A DNA stretch of 64,000 nucleotides from an uncultured Pirellulales bacterium (GTDB lineage: Bacteria > Planctomycetota > Planctomycetia > Pirellulales > Thermoguttaceae). The notes below the pieces were generated by a model. That model was not told the origin of the DNA. It saw only the letters and a list, made by a program, of their open reading frames with translations, and did no database searches. Positions 28,301-34,984 of the stretch are shown here, one piece after another. Location of the stretch: contig CALLPE010000018.1 of NCBI GenBank assembly GCA_938015445.1, forward strand, positions 124,001 through 188,000. Direction: 5' to 3'. The stretch's first letter is position 1. The number at the start of each line of letters is the position of its first letter. The position numbers were made by a program, and so were the translations under genes.

Positions 28301-28577
28301 GCTCTTTGCCCCGGTATTGCTGGCGGTTGCCGCGCTGGGTAAGCGCCTGGACCCAATTGGGGTCGAGGTGTTTCTCGGCAGGGATGAGTTTCTCCAGCGG
28401 GACGGCCGCGGGCTGAGCCGCCGCCACGCAAGTTGCAGCCGGCAAGAGGGCAGCAATCGTAAGAAGGGCCATCATAGCTGGCAGAAGCGCCGGTGCGCGA
28501 CTAGCCCGGAAAGCTTGTGTTGAGCCGGGGCGGTGCATGCTCTGGCTAATGCCAATAGGGTTGGGGGGAATGTTCAT
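25380..28577 (-). CDS. Secreted GH116-like glycoside hydrolase (GBA2-type) with inserted module
   Basis: A 1065-residue exported protein of the GBA2_N plus DUF608 architecture (GH116: beta-glucosidases, beta-xylosidases and related enzymes). A signal sequence lies near residues 30-53. The N-terminal beta domain begins [20 protein letters not shown]. The (alpha/alpha)6 catalytic domain occupies about 590-985, with [35 protein letters not shown] and [21 protein letters not shown]. About residues 278-434 form a separate beta-rich insert ([16 protein letters not shown] ... [11 protein letters not shown]) that looks like a sugar-binding module dropped into the N-terminal domain. GAGGA lies six bases before the ATG. 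The sugar substrate is not predictable; plant or algal polysaccharide is plausible given the GH51 gene further on. Confidence 0.85.
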   Translation of the reverse strand: [1065 protein letters not shown]

Positions 28578-28679
28578 TGAGTGTCCTCACCTTGTTCGTA
28601 GCGAGATTAGGGAAGCAGGCATTCAACGACAGTCCAGTGCATGGAAATACACAACGACTTTGTTGTCTGCGCGGCTTGG

Positions 28680-29459
28680 TCACACGACAGGTGTGCGTCT
28701 GAGGCCCTGTAGAACCGTTACCAGGTGCAGCATACTTTGCACGGATGGGTTGTCCTCAGGAAGGTCGAACACGCTGCCCCCGACGGCTCCAAGCTCCTCC
28801 AGCGCAGGGTCGTCGGGCACCGAGGGGAGCGGGTGGCTGGTAAGCCGTGCCAAGGCAGACTGAATGCGAGGGTCGATCTTTCCCTCGATCGCACGGTTGA
28901 CCAACAGCAGACGGCGCGCGATGCGGATGGGTAGTTCGGCGGCCAGCGACTCGATCCGCTCGGCGGCGCGAATGGCCGGTACAGTGGGAGTGACGACCGT
29001 CAGCAGGAAGTCGATGTCGTTGGTCGTCCGCCGGGAAAGATGTTCCAGGCCTGCCTCGTTGTCGATGACCACCGCCTCATAGCTGCGGGAGAGTTTGTCC
29101 AAGGCATGACGCAGGAGGTGGTTTACTGCGCAGTAGCAGCGCGGCCCCTCCGGTCGGCCCATGGTTATCAGGTCGAAACCGTCGGCCTCCACGATCGCTC
29201 GTTGCAACTGGTCGTCCACGGCGCGCAGCCTTCCGATGCCGCTGGGTGGCGAGCCTTCGGGCGTGGAGCCTTGTTCGCGGATATCGGCCAAGGGGCGGCC
29301 GGCTTCGACTCCCAATGCGGCGGCCAGGTTGGAGTTGGGGTCGGCGTCTACAGCCAACACGGGGCGGAGCGCCGAGCTGCACAGCGCACGAATCAGCAGC
29401 GCGCTGATGGTCGTCTTGCCGACGCCGCCCTTTCCGGCCACGGCCACCGATAAGCTCAT
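28680..29459 (-). CDS. CooC-type nickel-insertion ATPase, GRPEG-CYC subtype
   Basis: A 259-residue P-loop ATPase of the CooC/AcsF group, related to MinD/ParA, that helps load nickel into carbon monoxide dehydrogenase. The deviant Walker A is GKGGVGKTT at residues 9-17, followed by VDADPNSNLAAALG. The segment MGRPEGPRCYCAVNHLLR carries the CxC metal-binding pair, and VIDNEAGLEHLSRRT is the switch motif (usually D-M-E-A-G). The ATG at 29459 follows GGAGG by six bases; the longer frame upstream reads through the neighbour's end. It is 25 bp downstream of the second cooC-like gene, so one operon. No CODH, ACS or hydrogenase gene is near. Confidence 0.88.
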   Translation of the reverse strand: MSLSVAVAGKGGVGKTTISALLIRALCSSALRPVLAVDADPNSNLAAALGVEAGRPLADIREQGSTPEGSPPSGIGRLRAVDDQLQRAIVEADGFDLITMGRPEGPRCYCAVNHLLRHALDKLSRSYEAVVIDNEAGLEHLSRRTTNDIDFLLTVVTPTVPAIRAAERIESLAAELPIRIARRLLLVNRAIEGKIDPRIQSALARLTSHPLPSVPDDPALEELGAVGGSVFDLPEDNPSVQSMLHLVTVLQGLRRTPVV

Positions 29460-29484
29460 CAAGCACCTCCGGTCGCAGCAGGCA

Positions 29485-30267
29485 TTAATTGTTCCTCCAG
29501 GGTGGCAATTGTTCCTCCAGGGCGGCATGGATTTGACGTACCGCTGCTGCGAAAGCGGGTATCGACAACTCGGCTGGTCTGCCGCGCAGGTCGGCTTCGA
29601 CCAGCTCGGCACAGTAGGGAATTGCGCCTAGGATGGTCTGCCCAGCAAGTTCCCGCCGCAACAGCGATTCATCCTCGGGGCTGCGCAGGCGGTTGAGAAC
29701 TACGAACGTGCGGGAGATGCCGATATCGGTAGCCAGTTTGGCAACGCGGGACGCGGTTTGCACGCTCCTCATTCCCGGTTCGACAACGGCGACCATGGCA
29801 TCGACGCCCCGGGCCGAAGCGCGGCCAATGTGCTCCAGTCCGGCCTCCATGTCCAGTATCACATCGTCCGGTACCCGAAGCAACAGGTGCTGCATTAAAG
29901 CTTTCAGCACTGCTGCTTCGGGACACATGCAGCCTTTGCCGCCCAGTTCCACAGTTCCCAGCACCAACAGTCGCACGCCGCCAGAGGCGACTGAGAAGCG
30001 TTCCGGCAAGTCGTCCACCCTTGGGTTGAGTGTGAAGACCAGTCCCGGGCCGTCGCCCACGCCGGTGCGCTCCCGGATCAGCTCGCGCATCTGTGCGATT
30101 GGTTGCGGCAGTCGGTCGGGCGGGATGCCCAGCGCAGCGCCCAGGTTGCCGTCCGGATCGGCATCGACGGCGATCACGCTGCGTGCGGCGCTGGCCAGTT
30201 GCTGGGCCAAACCGGCCGCCAGAGTAGTCTTGCCTGCGCCGCCCTTGCCGACGATCGCCAGTTTCAT
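29485..30267 (-). CDS. cooC: CooC-type nickel-insertion ATPase, CMCPE subtype
   Basis: A 260-residue P-loop ATPase closest in motif to CooC of CO dehydrogenase maturation. It has MKLAIVGKGGAGKTTLAAGL, then VDADPDGNLGAALGIP, GGKGCMCPEAAVLKALMQH with the CxC pair, and DVILDMEAGLEHIGRASARG. The start is the ATG at 30267, where the fold begins. It is the first gene of a two-gene leftward operon with the paralogue at 28680. The last eleven codons, LEEQLPPWRNN, lie inside a 20-bp tandem duplication. Its target metalloenzyme is not in the window. CooC-like proteins also occur without CODH, so the target remains open. Confidence 0.88.
   Translation of the reverse strand: MKLAIVGKGGAGKTTLAAGLAQQLASAARSVIAVDADPDGNLGAALGIPPDRLPQPIAQMRELIRERTGVGDGPGLVFTLNPRVDDLPERFSVASGGVRLLVLGTVELGGKGCMCPEAAVLKALMQHLLLRVPDDVILDMEAGLEHIGRASARGVDAMVAVVEPGMRSVQTASRVAKLATDIGISRTFVVLNRLRSPEDESLLRRELAGQTILGAIPYCAELVEADLRGRPAELSIPAFAAAVRQIHAALEEQLPPWRNN
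29487..29526. repeat. 20-bp tandem duplication across the 3' end of cooC
   Basis: AATTGTTCCTCCAGGGTGGC (29487-29506) and AATTGTTCCTCCAGGGCGGC (29507-29526) differ at one base. On the coding strand they encode the C-terminal residues of the upstream CooC-like protein up to the stop. Confidence 0.9.
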
Positions 30268-30320
30268 GTGAATCAGTCCCCCAAGCGACGATGAGCTGGT
30301 TTTGGCACCCTGCGATGGCC

Positions 30321-30360
30321 GCGCCCTTTTGTGGAGATACGCGCCCTTTTGTGGAGATAT
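30321..30360. repeat. 20-bp tandem duplication in the divergent promoter region
   Basis: GCGCCCTTTTGTGGAGATAC (30321-30340) and GCGCCCTTTTGTGGAGATAT (30341-30360) differ only at the last base. They lie between the leftward cooC pair and the rightward zinc-ribbon gene, where a paired operator would be expected. Confidence 0.9.
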
Positions 30361-30443
30361 TACCACTTGCCGGGGCTTGCTAGCGCGGTATTATAACAAG
30401 TCGGCTAGACAAAATAAACGGTCTTGTTTGGGGGAACCGGCGG

Positions 30444-31223
30444 ATGCGCTGTCCGGGTCAAGATTGGCGATACTGGCAGGGGGCTGTGACGCTGGAAGCG
30501 CCTTGTCCGGCGTGCGGTCAGGCGGTGGAGTTTTTCAAGGATGAACCAGCGCGGCGCTGCCGACACTGCGGTCACAGGCTTACAAACCCTCGCTTGTGCC
30601 TGGATTGCGCCGCCTGGTGCGAGCACGCGGCCGAGTGCCTGGGGGTGGGATTCCAGGGGGCGGCCACGGCGGCTGCCGAGTCGCGGGTCGCCGCTTGTTT
30701 GATCCAATTCCTGGAAACCCACTTCGCCGGCCAACCCCAGCGACTTGTCCGCGCACTGCTGATCTTCCAACACGCCAAGGAGCTGGCGGCGGCCGCGGGT
30801 TTCGACGGCCGGGTGATACTGCCAGCCTCGTTACTGGCCGAATTGTATCGGTCCGGACCAGGCAGCACGTCGGATGCCGCTAGCTCGTCGCCCGCGCAAG
30901 CCGAGGCGCTGGCGGCCAGAACGCGGCAGTTGCTTTGTCGTTGCGGGCTGGACGAGCAAACCATCGAGCTGGTCTGGCACTGCCTTGTTTATGCCGCGCC
31001 GCAACAGTGGCAATTGCACGAAAGCAAGGCCGTTGATGTGGCGGCTGTGCGCGCTTTGCTGGCCGACGCCTGCACACTGGCCGAGGTCTCGCTTGCCCGC
31101 CGCGATATGCCGCCTTCCGCAGGTCGGCCGGCGACGGACCGGGAGCAGCAACTGCTGAGCCGTCTGGTTACCGACGCTGCCCGACAGTACGCCCACCGCC
31201 TGTTCGGCTTCTCGATTGATTAG
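30444..31223 (+). CDS. Zinc-ribbon protein with degenerate HD-phosphohydrolase-like domain
   Basis: A 259-residue cytoplasmic protein. The N-terminus starts MRCPGQDWRYW and has a zinc ribbon: CPACGQAVEFF, then CRHCGHRLTNPRLCLDCAAWC. In my recollection this arrangement heads HD-domain proteins found near CooC-like genes in anaerobes. The C-terminal part (about residues 75-220) keeps the helical spacing of those proteins, but where an HD pair would be expected it reads GFDGRVILPASLLAELY. The later His cluster is reduced to ELVWHCLVYAA, so metal-dependent hydrolysis is doubtful. A GGGGGA ribosome site lies about eight bases upstream. Divergent from the cooC operon and upstream of two cytochromes. 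Confidence 0.68.
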   Translation: MRCPGQDWRYWQGAVTLEAPCPACGQAVEFFKDEPARRCRHCGHRLTNPRLCLDCAAWCEHAAECLGVGFQGAATAAAESRVAACLIQFLETHFAGQPQRLVRALLIFQHAKELAAAAGFDGRVILPASLLAELYRSGPGSTSDAASSSPAQAEALAARTRQLLCRCGLDEQTIELVWHCLVYAAPQQWQLHESKAVDVAAVRALLADACTLAEVSLARRDMPPSAGRPATDREQQLLSRLVTDAARQYAHRLFGFSID

Positions 31224-31258
31224 GCATTTGAACAGGCATTTGACAATGCATTTGTCGG
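31223..31258. repeat. 12-bp tandem repeat, three units
   Basis: GGCATTTGAACA, GGCATTTGACAA and TGCATTTGTCGG are consecutive, starting on the last base of the preceding stop codon. Confidence 0.85.
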
Positions 31259-31324
31259 CGACTAATTTGGGCTGCGAACCATTTCTGTCGTGGCCAGCAT
31301 AGCTTTTTGTTCAGTACACGGTTT

Positions 31325-31434
31325 GCGCAGCTCTGATGGTACCGTATCGCGCAGCTCTGATGACATCCTAGGAATCTTTGCTGATATTCGGAGGCATCTT
31401 TGCTGATGTTCGGAGGCCGGTATGCTGACATCGG
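31325..31434. repeat. Two nested repeat sets leading into the cytochrome start
   Basis: First, GCGCAGCTCTGATG occurs at 31325 and 31349 (24-bp period). Second, ATCTTTGCTGATATTCGGAG at 31374 and ATCTTTGCTGATGTTCGGAG at 31396 form a 22-bp tandem. A third weaker unit (TATGCTGACATCGG at 31421) contains the start codon of the cytochrome gene. The GGAGG ribosome site at 31412-31416 is part of the second unit. Confidence 0.8.
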
Positions 31435-31970
31435 GTCGAGCTTCTCGGATAATCTTTGGCCGCTATTGCTTTGTTTGTGCTTCGGCGGTTGTTGTGAGCT
31501 TGTTGGCCGTGCTTGGCGGCGGGCTTGCCGCACAACCGCCCAAGGGCAAAGCCAGCGATGTGGTTTCCGACGACAGGGAATATATCGGCGCCCACCGCTG
31601 CGGGGTTTGTCACTTGAAAGTATACAAGAGCTGGCAGACTACCAAGCACGCCAAAGATGCTTGGGAAAAAGTGCCCGATCGGTATCGCGCCGATCCGGAA
31701 TGCCTGATGTGCCATGCAACCGGCTACGGCCAAGCGGGCGGTTTCAAGGATGCGGCTAGTACGCCGGGGCTGGCGGGCGTTTCGTGCGAGGCCTGCCACG
31801 GCCCGGGCAGCAAGCACGAGGCAGTGTGCAAACCATTGATGGAGAAAAAGAAACTTTCGCCGGAGGAAAAAAAGGCGGTGCGAGAGTCGATCGCTCCCCC
31901 GTCCTCTCGAAACGTCTGCCTGGCTTGCCATCAGGAACAGAAGCACAAAGAGCATCCCAAAGTGCAATAG
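31422..31970 (+). CDS. Tetraheme cytochrome c (c554-like)
   Basis: A 182-residue exported cytochrome. It has a signal peptide (ASAVVVSLLAVLGGGLAAQ), then IGAHRCGVCHLKVYKSWQTTKHA, a typical entry to cytochrome c554-type domains. Four CxxCH heme sites are visible: CGVCH, CLMCH, CEACH (in GVSCEACHGPGSKHE) and CLACH near the C-terminus. It probably carries electrons in the periplasm. The GGAGG ribosome site five bases before the ATG lies inside a tandem repeat. It is 298 bp upstream of the multiheme cytochrome fusion, its likely electron partner. Confidence 0.9.
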   Translation: MLTSGRASRIIFGRYCFVCASAVVVSLLAVLGGGLAAQPPKGKASDVVSDDREYIGAHRCGVCHLKVYKSWQTTKHAKDAWEKVPDRYRADPECLMCHATGYGQAGGFKDAASTPGLAGVSCEACHGPGSKHEAVCKPLMEKKKLSPEEKKAVRESIAPPSSRNVCLACHQEQKHKEHPKVQ

Positions 31971-32015
31971 CTGGCAAGCAGGGGGCCGCGCTTCGCGCCG
32001 GCAGCCGTTCTGACC

Positions 32016-32190
32016 GGTGCGCGACAGAATCTGACGGCGTCGCGAAATAATCTGATCGGGGCGCGAAACAAGCGGGGCCGGACGCCAGGGAATCGAAGTT
32101 GGCACGCGACAATCGGATTTGGACGCGAAGCAATCGGATATAGACGCGAAACAATCGATTTTGGGCGCGAAATAATCGGAGCCGCGACGG
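32016..32190. repeat. About eight-unit degenerate tandem repeat, roughly 19-23 bp
   Basis: Consecutive units follow the loose consensus CGCGAAACAATCGGAT plus 3-5 bases. Clear examples are ACGCGACAATCGGATTTGG, ACGCGAAGCAATCGGATATA and ACGCGAAACAATCGATTTTG. The first two units read AATCTGA like the array at 1648. The array fills most of the spacer between the two cytochrome genes. Confidence 0.8.
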
Positions 32191-32201
32191 TCGGGGACGC
32201 G

Positions 32202-32223
32202 GCAGTGATCTAGCAGTGATCTA
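32202..32223. repeat. 11-bp tandem duplication
   Basis: GCAGTGATCTA is repeated exactly at 32202 and 32213, followed by a partial GCGGTGG copy. It directly follows the longer array. Confidence 0.85.
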
Positions 32224-32268
32224 GCGGTGGGCCAGCGGCTGCATGTCCCCGCAATCGCCTTTGGCAGG

Positions 32269-34506
32269 ATGATGTGCTCCGTGCGATCAAATTGCTCGAC
32301 GTTTCCGGCGCTGTTATTGCTCGCGCTGTTGATCGCCTGTTCGCAAGCGGCGGAAGTCTGTTTCGGCCAACAAGACGCACATTCCGGGCAGACGCCCATC
32401 GGCGAGCGGCCAGAGACCAGCACCGCGCAGAGAGCACTTCCGCCGCTCGGAGGGTCGAAGCTGCCGACCCAGGAGAACAATTGTTTCCAGTGCCATGCCG
32501 AGCCGGACTTGTGGCAGGGCCAACAACGTCGGCTGTACATTCCGCTTCAGATACTGAAGGCCGACGTACATTTCCGCGCAGGGGTGAACTGCCACGATTG
32601 CCACGGCGGGAACCCTCAAGCCGGCGACCTGCGCGAAGGGCCCCACGACGAACAGTACGGCTTTCGCGCCGCGGCCGAGCAGATCGACGAACTGTGCAAC
32701 CACTGTCACGCTGCGCAAAGCCGAGCCGTCGCGGCGCCGGGAAGCGCACATCGCAGTATTGGCGACCAACACGCCGCAACTGGCGGCCGGGACGCCGCTG
32801 GGAAGCGCGGACCTTTGGGTTGTCGGGCATGCCACGGCGAAGTGTCGCATCAGCTTCTTGCTGCCTCCGACGCCCGGTCGCCGCTTTTTCCTCACAATCA
32901 GGCGCACAATTGTGGCCAATGCCATCCCGATCAATTGGCCAGCTACCAGCAAAGCGGGCACGGCCGAGCGCTGTACGAGCTGGGGTTGATCGTCACGGCC
33001 ACCTGCGCCGACTGCCACGGAGCACACGCAATCTTTCCTAACGATGATCCGCAAAGCACAATGCACCGCCGGCGCACGGCGGAGACTTGCGGGAAGTGCC
33101 ATTACTTGGTGCGGCAGCAGGTCGATTCGAGCGTACACGGACGCAACTGGGCGAGCCAAACTAGCGCTGCCGGACAGGCCGCGGAGCAATCGCCGGCTTC
33201 GGACTGTCTGGCTTGCCATCGGGGGCACGCCCCACACAGCAGCATAGCTGGCCCGTTGCGCTTGCACTCGCCGGAGCGGTGCGGCCAGTGCCACAGCCAG
33301 ATGTTGCGGCGGTTTGCCATCAGCCTGCACGGCGAGCTTACGGCGTTGGGCTATGCTCCTGCTGCCCGGTGTGCAGATTGTCACGGGGCACACGACGTGC
33401 TGCCGGCGGGAATGGAACAGTCGCGGGTTTCGTCACAACGACGGGCTGCGACGTGCCGGCAGTGTCATCCGGCGGCAAGCGAAAACTTCGTGCGCTTCGA
33501 TCCCCATGCCGACCACACCGATGCCCAACGGGACCCGTTGTTGAGGGCAGTATACCTGGTGTGCATCGGTTTGCTGATAGGTGTTTTTTCTTTGGCCGGA
33601 GTGCATTCGGCGCTGTGGCTGTTGCGCGGGCTGATTGATGTGGCGCGCAACGGTAGGCCGCCGGTCTTTTCCGCCGATGGGCCGTCATATCGACGCTTCG
33701 CCTTGCGGCACCGAGTGGCTCATGGCGTGCTGGCCGTTTCGTTCCTCGGACTGGCGCTGACCGGACTGCCGCTGAAGTACAGCAATCAGCCTTGGGCTGT
33801 GCGCTTGGCTGGGGGGTTGGGCGGTTTTCCGGCCACCAGCGCATTGCACCGCGTACTGGCTGTTGCCACCTTCGGTTGTTTCGCGGCATGTTTGCTCGAG
33901 ATGGGTTGGGCATATCGCAGTGCGCGGGCCAGGGGAAGGAAGCCGGCAGCGATCATCTTCGGCCCCGACTCGCCGGTTCCAAACCGCCGGGACCTGCGTG
34001 ATCTGCACGCTATGTTGCGCTGGTTTGTCGGCCGCGGACCCAAGCCAACCTTCGAGCGGTGGACATACTGGGAGAAGTTCGACTTCTGGGGGGCAATCGC
34101 CGACGTGGTGATCATCGGCGGCACCGGGCTGGTGTTGTGGTTTCCGGAGGCATTTTGTTTGTTCCTGCCGGGAACGGCCATTAACGTAGCCAAGGTGATT
34201 CACTCGACGCAAGCGCTTTTGGCCACTGGTTTTGTGTTTGCGATCCACTTCTTCAACACCCACCTGAGACCAGAAAAGTTTCCCGCCGACCTGTCGATGC
34301 TGGCCGGCTTGGTCAGCGAAAGGACCTTGAGGGACGAACGCCCCGAATTACTGGCCCGATGGACTGAAGAGGGCCTGACCGAGCGGTTGCGCGTGGCTGG
34401 TCCGTCGGGCAAGTTCATAGCGGTGGCCGCTGGCTTAGGGTTTGTGGTGATGATAGTCGGCCTGCTGCTGTTGGCGGCGGTAGTGGCCAGCGTGCTGTCG
34501 ATTTGA
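32269..34506 (+). CDS. Undecaheme cytochrome c fused to a b561-like membrane domain
   Basis: A 745-residue membrane cytochrome. After a signal sequence (FPALLLLALLIACSQA), the periplasmic part (about residues 60-410) has eleven CxxCH motifs: CFQCH, CHDCH, CNHCH, CRACH, CGQCH, CADCH, CGKCH, CLACH, CGQCH, CADCH and CRQCH. The C-terminal third has about five membrane helices with histidines placed as in b-type cytochromes (HRVAHGVLAVSFLGLALTG, HRVLAVATFG, IHSTQALLATGFVFAIHFF). This resembles the b-type plus multiheme fusion of Geobacter CbcL, which oxidises menaquinol and passes electrons outward. The start is uncertain: ATG at 32269 or 32272, or GTG at 32227. Confidence 0.88.
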   Translation: MMCSVRSNCSTFPALLLLALLIACSQAAEVCFGQQDAHSGQTPIGERPETSTAQRALPPLGGSKLPTQENNCFQCHAEPDLWQGQQRRLYIPLQILKADVHFRAGVNCHDCHGGNPQAGDLREGPHDEQYGFRAAAEQIDELCNHCHAAQSRAVAAPGSAHRSIGDQHAATGGRDAAGKRGPLGCRACHGEVSHQLLAASDARSPLFPHNQAHNCGQCHPDQLASYQQSGHGRALYELGLIVTATCADCHGAHAIFPNDDPQSTMHRRRTAETCGKCHYLVRQQVDSSVHGRNWASQTSAAGQAAEQSPASDCLACHRGHAPHSSIAGPLRLHSPERCGQCHSQMLRRFAISLHGELTALGYAPAARCADCHGAHDVLPAGMEQSRVSSQRRAATCRQCHPAASENFVRFDPHADHTDAQRDPLLRAVYLVCIGLLIGVFSLAGVHSALWLLRGLIDVARNGRPPVFSADGPSYRRFALRHRVAHGVLAVSFLGLALTGLPLKYSNQPWAVRLAGGLGGFPATSALHRVLAVATFGCFAACLLEMGWAYRSARARGRKPAAIIFGPDSPVPNRRDLRDLHAMLRWFVGRGPKPTFERWTYWEKFDFWGAIADVVIIGGTGLVLWFPEAFCLFLPGTAINVAKVIHSTQALLATGFVFAIHFFNTHLRPEKFPADLSMLAGLVSERTLRDERPELLARWTEEGLTERLRVAGPSGKFIAVAAGLGFVVMIVGLLLLAAVVASVLSI

Positions 34507-34529
34507 AAGGGGGCTGGCGATAACTGAGG

Positions 34530-34586
34530 TCGTGGCGATTTGAAAGTGTCGTGGCATTTTGAAAGCGTCGTGGCATTGTTATTCGC
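34530..34586. repeat. 19-bp tandem repeat, three units
   Basis: TCGTGGCGATTTGAAAGTG, TCGTGGCATTTTGAAAGCG and TCGTGGCATTGTTATTCGC start at 34530, 34549 and 34568 with an exact 19-bp period, just after the cytochrome gene. Confidence 0.88.
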
Positions 34587-34628
34587 GCAGGGCAGGGTCA
34601 CAGGGTGCGCGTCTGCCGGGCGAGCTGT

Positions 34629-34740
34629 CAATTAACAAAGCCAAGGAACAAAAACAAAGTCAGTTAAGTCAGTGGTTATTCAGAGGTTCCCCAATTAACA
34701 AACCAATTAACAAAAAAGCCAATTCACAAAATGGTAACAA
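34629..34740. repeat. Dispersed CAATTAACAAA-type repeats in an AT-rich patch
   Basis: Copies of CAATTAACAAA or close variants lie at 34629, 34692, 34704 and 34720, with related ACAAAAACAAAG stretches between them. The patch is strikingly A-rich compared with its GC-rich surroundings. Confidence 0.7.
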
Positions 34741-34984
34741 TTAGGGGACATTTCGTTAACAGCGTGTTATGATGGAAAATGCGGCTCGGTTGGGCCGACA
34801 ATGCGCAGTCGCTCTTGCCTGTGCGGCGGGTGCCCAGCCGGCCTATGCATCCCCGTTGTGACGGTACACGGCCCAGCATTTACCGGTGTGCGCCACTGGC
34901 GCTGGCTCACCGCAAAAATCGGCCTTTTCGTCAAACAGACGTGCAGCTTTATCGGCTAGCGGCGATAAACAAAAGGCAACTGCG

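Noticed and set aside
32016..32190. Possible CRISPR array
   Set aside because: Units are contiguous, degenerate and about 20 bp, with no conserved repeat separated by uniform unique spacers, and no cas genes are present.
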